Of a stretch of 55,057 nucleotides of DNA, positions 48,912 through 55,057 are shown in pieces. The stretch's first letter is position 1. Each line of letters begins with the position of its first letter. The notes under the pieces are model-generated. The model was not told the DNA's origin. It did not search any database and saw only the letters and a list, made by a program, of their open reading frames with translations. The stretch spans positions 1 to 55,057 of the forward strand of contig JANZZG010000044.1 of the NCBI GenBank assembly GCA_026419515.1, written 5' to 3'. The stretch comes from Methylophilaceae bacterium (lineage in GTDB: Bacteria > Pseudomonadota > Gammaproteobacteria > Burkholderiales > Methylophilaceae). The translations under genes and the position numbers were made by a program.

Positions 48912-50442
48912 CGGGTGGCGGTGGAGGATCGAATTCGATGAGTGGGCGACCGGTCATTTCCCGGGGCTGGGGAAGTCCCATTATTTTGAGCAGGGTGGGA
49001 GCAATGTCACACAAGGCGCCACCTTCGATCAGCCGCGCTGGACGCCCGACATACAGCAAGGGTACCGGGTTGGTGGTGTGCTGGGTATGAGGCTGATGGT
49101 TGTGGTGGTCTTGCATGGTCTCGGCATTGCCATGATCGGCCGTGATCAATACTTCACCCCCTATGCTACGCATGGCATGGACGGCGCGCCCGATGCATTC
49201 GTCGATGGCTTCGATCGCCCGTATGGCCGCCGGCAGGCTGCCGGTATGGCCCACCATGTCGGCATTGGCGAAGTTGCAGACGATCATGTCGTATTTGCGT
49301 TCGAGGATGGCTGTCACCAGCCGGTCGGTCACCTCAGGCGCACTCATTTCGGGCTTCTGATCATAGGTGGCGACTTGCGGCGAAGGGACGAGGATGCGAT
49401 CCTCCCCCGGGTAGACGGTTTCCTCTCCACCATTGAAAAAGAAAGTGACGTGAGGATATTTCTCGGTTTCGGCGATGCGCAGTTGCCGGAGCCCAAGACT
49501 GGCGATGTATTCCCCCAACCCATTGCGAACGGTTTCCGGCGGGAAAGCGACATGGGATGGCAGATCATTGTACATGGTGAGGGAGCAAAACCCACCGAGC
49601 TTGGGACGGCATTTGCGCATAAAGCCGTCGAAATGGGGGTCGAGAAAAGCCCGGGTCAGCTGGCGCGCGCGGTCGGAGCGAAAGTTCATGAAGATGATGA
49701 CGTCGCCATCTTGCACGCCTACTGCCTCACCGATCAAGGTGGGCTTGACGAATTCGTCGGTTTCACCACGCGCGTAGGCTGCGTGCAGCGCATTGATGGC
49801 ATTCCCGTCGCGGTATTCCGCCTCGCCGCAGGCGATCATGTCGTAGGCGGCCTGCACACGTGGCCAGCGTTTGTCGCGGTCCATGGCATAAAAGCGGCCG
49901 ACGATGCTGGCGATGCGCCCCCTCCCGAGACGCGCCAAGACATCTTCCATGCGCCGCAGGAAAATCTCGGCGCTTTTCGGAGGGGTGTCGCGGCCGTCCA
50001 GGAAGGCGTGCACATAGATGTGTGTCAAGCCCATACGTGCAGCCATCTCCACCATGGCATGGATGTGCCGTTCATGGCTGTGCACGCCGCCATTGGAAAG
50101 CAGTCCGAAGATGTGCAGGGCATGATCCTTGGCTTTGTGCACGGCATCGAGCAATGCCTGGTTGGTGAAGAAAGAGCCGTCGTCGATGGCACGGTTGATG
50201 CGCTCGATGTCTTGATAGAGCACGCGGCCCGCACCGATGTTGAGGTGGCCGACCTCGGAATTGCCCATCTGACCGGCCGGCAGGCCGACGTGATTTTCGG
50301 AGGCGTTGATCAGAGTGTGTGGGCAACTACTCCAGAGCTGGTCCCAGTTTGGTTTGCATGCTTGGGCGATGGCATTGTCGGCTGTCTCGGAGGTGTAGCC
50401 GAATCCGTCCAGGATCAAAAGTAGTACGGGCATTGTGGTCAT
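48901..50442 (-). CDS. gpmI: 2,3-bisphosphoglycerate-independent phosphoglycerate mutase
   Basis: 513 residues from ATG 50442 (MTTMPVLLLILDGFG; ATG 50433 also possible). Mn-dependent alkaline-phosphatase fold with the catalytic serine in GNSEVGHLNIGAG (about residue 64), DGRDTPP, MNFRSDRARQL, FANADMVGHTG and LITADHGNAE. Interconverts 3- and 2-phosphoglycerate. Divergent from the ArsR gene. Confidence 0.97.
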   Translation of the reverse strand: MTTMPVLLLILDGFGYTSETADNAIAQACKPNWDQLWSSCPHTLINASENHVGLPAGQMGNSEVGHLNIGAGRVLYQDIERINRAIDDGSFFTNQALLDAVHKAKDHALHIFGLLSNGGVHSHERHIHAMVEMAARMGLTHIYVHAFLDGRDTPPKSAEIFLRRMEDVLARLGRGRIASIVGRFYAMDRDKRWPRVQAAYDMIACGEAEYRDGNAINALHAAYARGETDEFVKPTLIGEAVGVQDGDVIIFMNFRSDRARQLTRAFLDPHFDGFMRKCRPKLGGFCSLTMYNDLPSHVAFPPETVRNGLGEYIASLGLRQLRIAETEKYPHVTFFFNGGEETVYPGEDRILVPSPQVATYDQKPEMSAPEVTDRLVTAILERKYDMIVCNFANADMVGHTGSLPAAIRAIEAIDECIGRAVHAMRSIGGEVLITADHGNAETMQDHHNHQPHTQHTTNPVPLLYVGRPARLIEGGALCDIAPTLLKIMGLPQPREMTGRPLIEFDPPPPPDAR

Positions 50443-50556
50443 GACGATCGGTGGGAAAACTTTCTGCGATATGCTGGCGAAAGCGTGCATTTTATTATAT
50501 TTTGGGGTAGCCACATTATACTTTCGAGACATTTCGGCCTCGATGCGTTTCATGCC

Positions 50557-50877
50557 ATGGAATATACAGACCAGACAGCGCTCATCGAACGGGACGAGCA
50601 TATCGAGCAGGCGGCCAACGCCCTAAAGGCCATGGCCCATCCGTTGCGCCTGAAGATCCTTTGCGTGCTGGGGGATCAGGAGGTCAGCGTACAGGACATC
50701 GTCGACATGGTCGGCACTACCCAGAGCAACATCTCGCAGCATTTGGCCATCCTGCGCGAGAAGAACGTGCTGTGCACCCGCAAGGACGCCAACCGCGTCT
50801 ATTACCGCGTTTCCGACCCGCGCACGCTCAAGCTGATCGGGCTGATGCGGGAGGTGTTCTGCGGTTACGGCCATTGA
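50557..50877 (+). CDS. ArsR-family regulator with SqrR/BigR-type cysteine pair
   Basis: 106 residues from ATG 50557, the start that best fits ArsR N-termini. Winged helix: LKAMAHPLRLKILCVLGDQEVSVQDIVD and TTQSNISQHLAILREKNVL. Cys36 (LKILCVL) and Cys102 (REVFCGY) are 66 residues apart, the same interval as the reactive pair of SqrR (Cys41/Cys107) and BigR, which form a polysulfide bridge when reactive sulfur is present. A third Cys73 sits in NVLCTRK. No CxC or CVC metal box. The TATACT at 50517-50522 may be its -10. Sensor role is inferred. Confidence 0.85.
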   Translation: MEYTDQTALIERDEHIEQAANALKAMAHPLRLKILCVLGDQEVSVQDIVDMVGTTQSNISQHLAILREKNVLCTRKDANRVYYRVSDPRTLKLIGLMREVFCGYGH

Positions 50878-50900
50878 TTGCACATCATCCGGATTCGAAA

Positions 50901-51022
50901 TCGCCGAGGAGGCTCGGCTCCTGCATGGGGATGGAAGCGATGTCGTAGGAACCCAGCCCGCTGGGCGATCGACACGATGGCATGCGTAACCCTCCACTCG
51001 CCGGGCAGACTCGGCTCCTACA
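50901..51022. repeat. Cluster of three REP-like palindromes in alternating orientation
   Basis: Units at about 50901-50925 (reverse), 50945-50971 (forward) and 50998-51022 (reverse). Forward form: GTAGGAACCCAGCCCGCTGG, then GCGATCG; reverse units read GTAGGAGCCGAG..., each with a 6-base hairpin stem (GCCGAG/CTCGGC, CCCAG/CTGGG). Same family as the tandem units at 42104-42183. Head-to-head arrangement resembles a BIME between the ArsR gene and the efflux operon. Confidence 0.65.
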
Positions 51023-51062
51023 GGCAGGGGGATGGGCGTCATGCCGGGGCTCTGCTTGCAAG

Positions 51063-51108
51063 AAATCAATCGATTGATTTTTCTTCTATATTAGAATATA
51101 CTAATAAA
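51063..51108 (+). promoter_or_regulatory. Promoter of the RND efflux operon, overlapped by two operators
   Basis: -35 TTGATT (51074-51079), 17-base spacer, -10 TATACT (51097-51102). The -35 lies in the perfect 18-base palindrome AAATCAATCGATTGATTT (51063-51080). The -10 lies in ATTAG-N6-CTAAT (51090-51105). A dimeric regulator bound at either site would block RNA polymerase. The adjacent ArsR protein is the natural candidate. Confidence 0.7.
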
Positions 51109-51128
51109 CAAATCGAACTGAGCCGACC

Positions 51129-52151
51129 ATGATGCGAATTTGCCTGATCTTGTTGATGCTGTTGCCTTCCCTGGCACGGGCGGCATTGCCGTTCGCCACT
51201 GCTGTGGTGGAACTGCGTCCGGTGGAAGGGGGGTATGCGGCCGAAGCGGTGGTGGAGGCGGGACGGCAGTCCACCATCGCCGCCCAGGTGGCAGGGCGCA
51301 TTCTGGAACTCAAATGGGATGCGGGCGATGCCGTGAAACAGGGTCAGCTGCTGGCGCGCATCGACGATTCCGAAAGCCGCCCCAATGTCGCGGGCAACCA
51401 GGCGCAGGTGGCGCAGGCGCAGGCCCATCTGGTCAATGCGCAAGCCCAGTATGAGCGCACCCGCAAGCTGGTGGAAAAGAAATTCGTCAGCCAGTCCGCC
51501 CTCGACCAGGCGCGCGCCGGTTACGAGGCGGCGCAGGCCCAGCTGGCGGCAGCCAAGGCGGGCGTGGCCCAGGCGGCGGCCACACGCAGCTTCTCCAGCA
51601 TCACCGCCCCCTTTTCCGGCGTAGTTTCGGCGCGCCATGCGCAGGCGGGTGAGATGGCCAGCCTAGGGCGTGAACTGCTGACGGTGTTTGATCCGGCCAC
51701 GCTGCGCGTGGTGGCCAGCATTCCGCAAAACAGGCTGGAGGAGATCCGCCGCGGCGGGCGTGCCAGCATCGAGTTTCCGGCACTGGGCCGCTGGGTCGAA
51801 GCGACTTCCATCACCGTGCTGCCGGAAGCCGACAGCCGCACCCATGTCTTTCGGGTGCGTCTGGAGCTGCCGAAGGAGGTCGGTGGCATCTATCCCGGCA
51901 TGTTCGCGCGTGCGCACTTCGCGACCGGCCAGTCCGCCAGCAAGTTGCTGATTCCGCTGGCCGCGGTGGTACGCCGCAGCGAGCTGACCGGCGTCTATGT
52001 GGTCGATGCGCAGTCTCGGGTGCAGCTGCGCCAGGTCCGGCTGGGCGAGGCGAGCGGAGACCGGGTGGAAGTGCTGTCGGGGCTGCGCGAGGGCGAGCGG
52101 ATCGCTCTCGAGCCGGTGAAGGCCGGCATCTTCCTCAAGCAGAAACGCTGA
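51129..52151 (+). CDS. RND efflux periplasmic adaptor subunit
   Basis: 340 residues. Signal peptide (MMRICLILLMLLPSLARA), lipoyl-like half motifs (AAQVAGRILELKWDAGDAVKQGQ and ITAPFSGVVSARHAQAGEM), a helical hairpin between them rich in Ala/Gln (about 90-145), then beta-barrel and membrane-proximal domains (to VSGLREGERIALEP). Links the inner-membrane pump to an outer-membrane channel, not encoded in the window. One base separates its stop from the pump start. Confidence 0.93.
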   Translation: MMRICLILLMLLPSLARAALPFATAVVELRPVEGGYAAEAVVEAGRQSTIAAQVAGRILELKWDAGDAVKQGQLLARIDDSESRPNVAGNQAQVAQAQAHLVNAQAQYERTRKLVEKKFVSQSALDQARAGYEAAQAQLAAAKAGVAQAAATRSFSSITAPFSGVVSARHAQAGEMASLGRELLTVFDPATLRVVASIPQNRLEEIRRGGRASIEFPALGRWVEATSITVLPEADSRTHVFRVRLELPKEVGGIYPGMFARAHFATGQSASKLLIPLAAVVRRSELTGVYVVDAQSRVQLRQVRLGEASGDRVEVLSGLREGERIALEPVKAGIFLKQKR

Positions 52152-52152
52152 C

Positions 52153-55057
<2,905 letters not shown>

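Noticed and set aside
48637-50424. Plus-strand open frame of nearly 600 codons opposite envC and gpmI
   Set aside because: Both minus-strand genes are clear family members with active-site motifs; the antisense product has no family features.

Overview
The window looks like a chromosomal segment of a betaproteobacterium, probably an autotrophic, sulfur-handling member of the Nitrosomonadales/Thiobacillus-like lineages. The evidence is gene content and order: hemE / priA / argS / SPOR protein / dsbA; ruvX-yqgE beside pyrR-pyrB-pyrC'; a RibBA with a degenerate GTP cyclohydrolase II half; a CbbR-type LysR regulator beside an SbtA-type bicarbonate transporter; and an ArsR regulator with the cysteine spacing of persulfide sensors. 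The lineage is inferred, not proven. No rRNA, tRNA or CRISPR array was seen. Most of the window is dense housekeeping sequence.

Layout. 1-640: transposase debris (C-terminal piece of one element, N-terminal piece of an IS5-type transposase). 0.8-8.1 kb: pbpG, topA (convergent, shared terminator), ttcA, pteridine reductase, midA, a repeat copy, an EVE-domain gene. 8.2-12.1 kb: CbbR-like regulator divergent from a tight sbtA-HAD hydrolase-cysD operon lacking sbtB and cysN, closed by a second repeat copy. 12.3-16.8 kb: ilvA, rpiA, phoU, ppx. 16.9-22.8 kb: ppk, yggX and a metal-uptake operon (small Cys protein, outer-membrane barrel, ZnuA-like, ZnuB-like) with no ATPase gene. 22.9-25.8 kb: thiD, thiE, hemL, with a third repeat copy fused in frame into the start of thiE. 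26.0-33.1 kb: gltB, gltD, hemE. 33.2-39.1 kb: priA, divergent argS, FtsN-like SPOR protein, dsbA, SDR. 39.3-50.4 kb: a long run of minus-strand genes: gpmI-envC, ribE-ribBA-yqgE-ruvX-pyrR-pyrB-pyrC', then fmdB-DUF502-aspS. 50.5-55.1 kb: a SqrR/BigR-like ArsR regulator, a cluster of REP-like palindromes, and an RND efflux adaptor and pump (pump cut by the window end) whose promoter lies inside two palindromes.

Most notable points: (1) a dispersed MITE-like repeat with conserved ends present three times, each time starting at a TAG stop codon, and in one case adding exactly 48 sense codons to thiE; (2) the sbtA-HAD-cysD operon, which suggests either bicarbonate uptake with an unusual partner set or sulfate uptake coupled to activation; (3) a putative persulfide-responsive switch controlling RND efflux.
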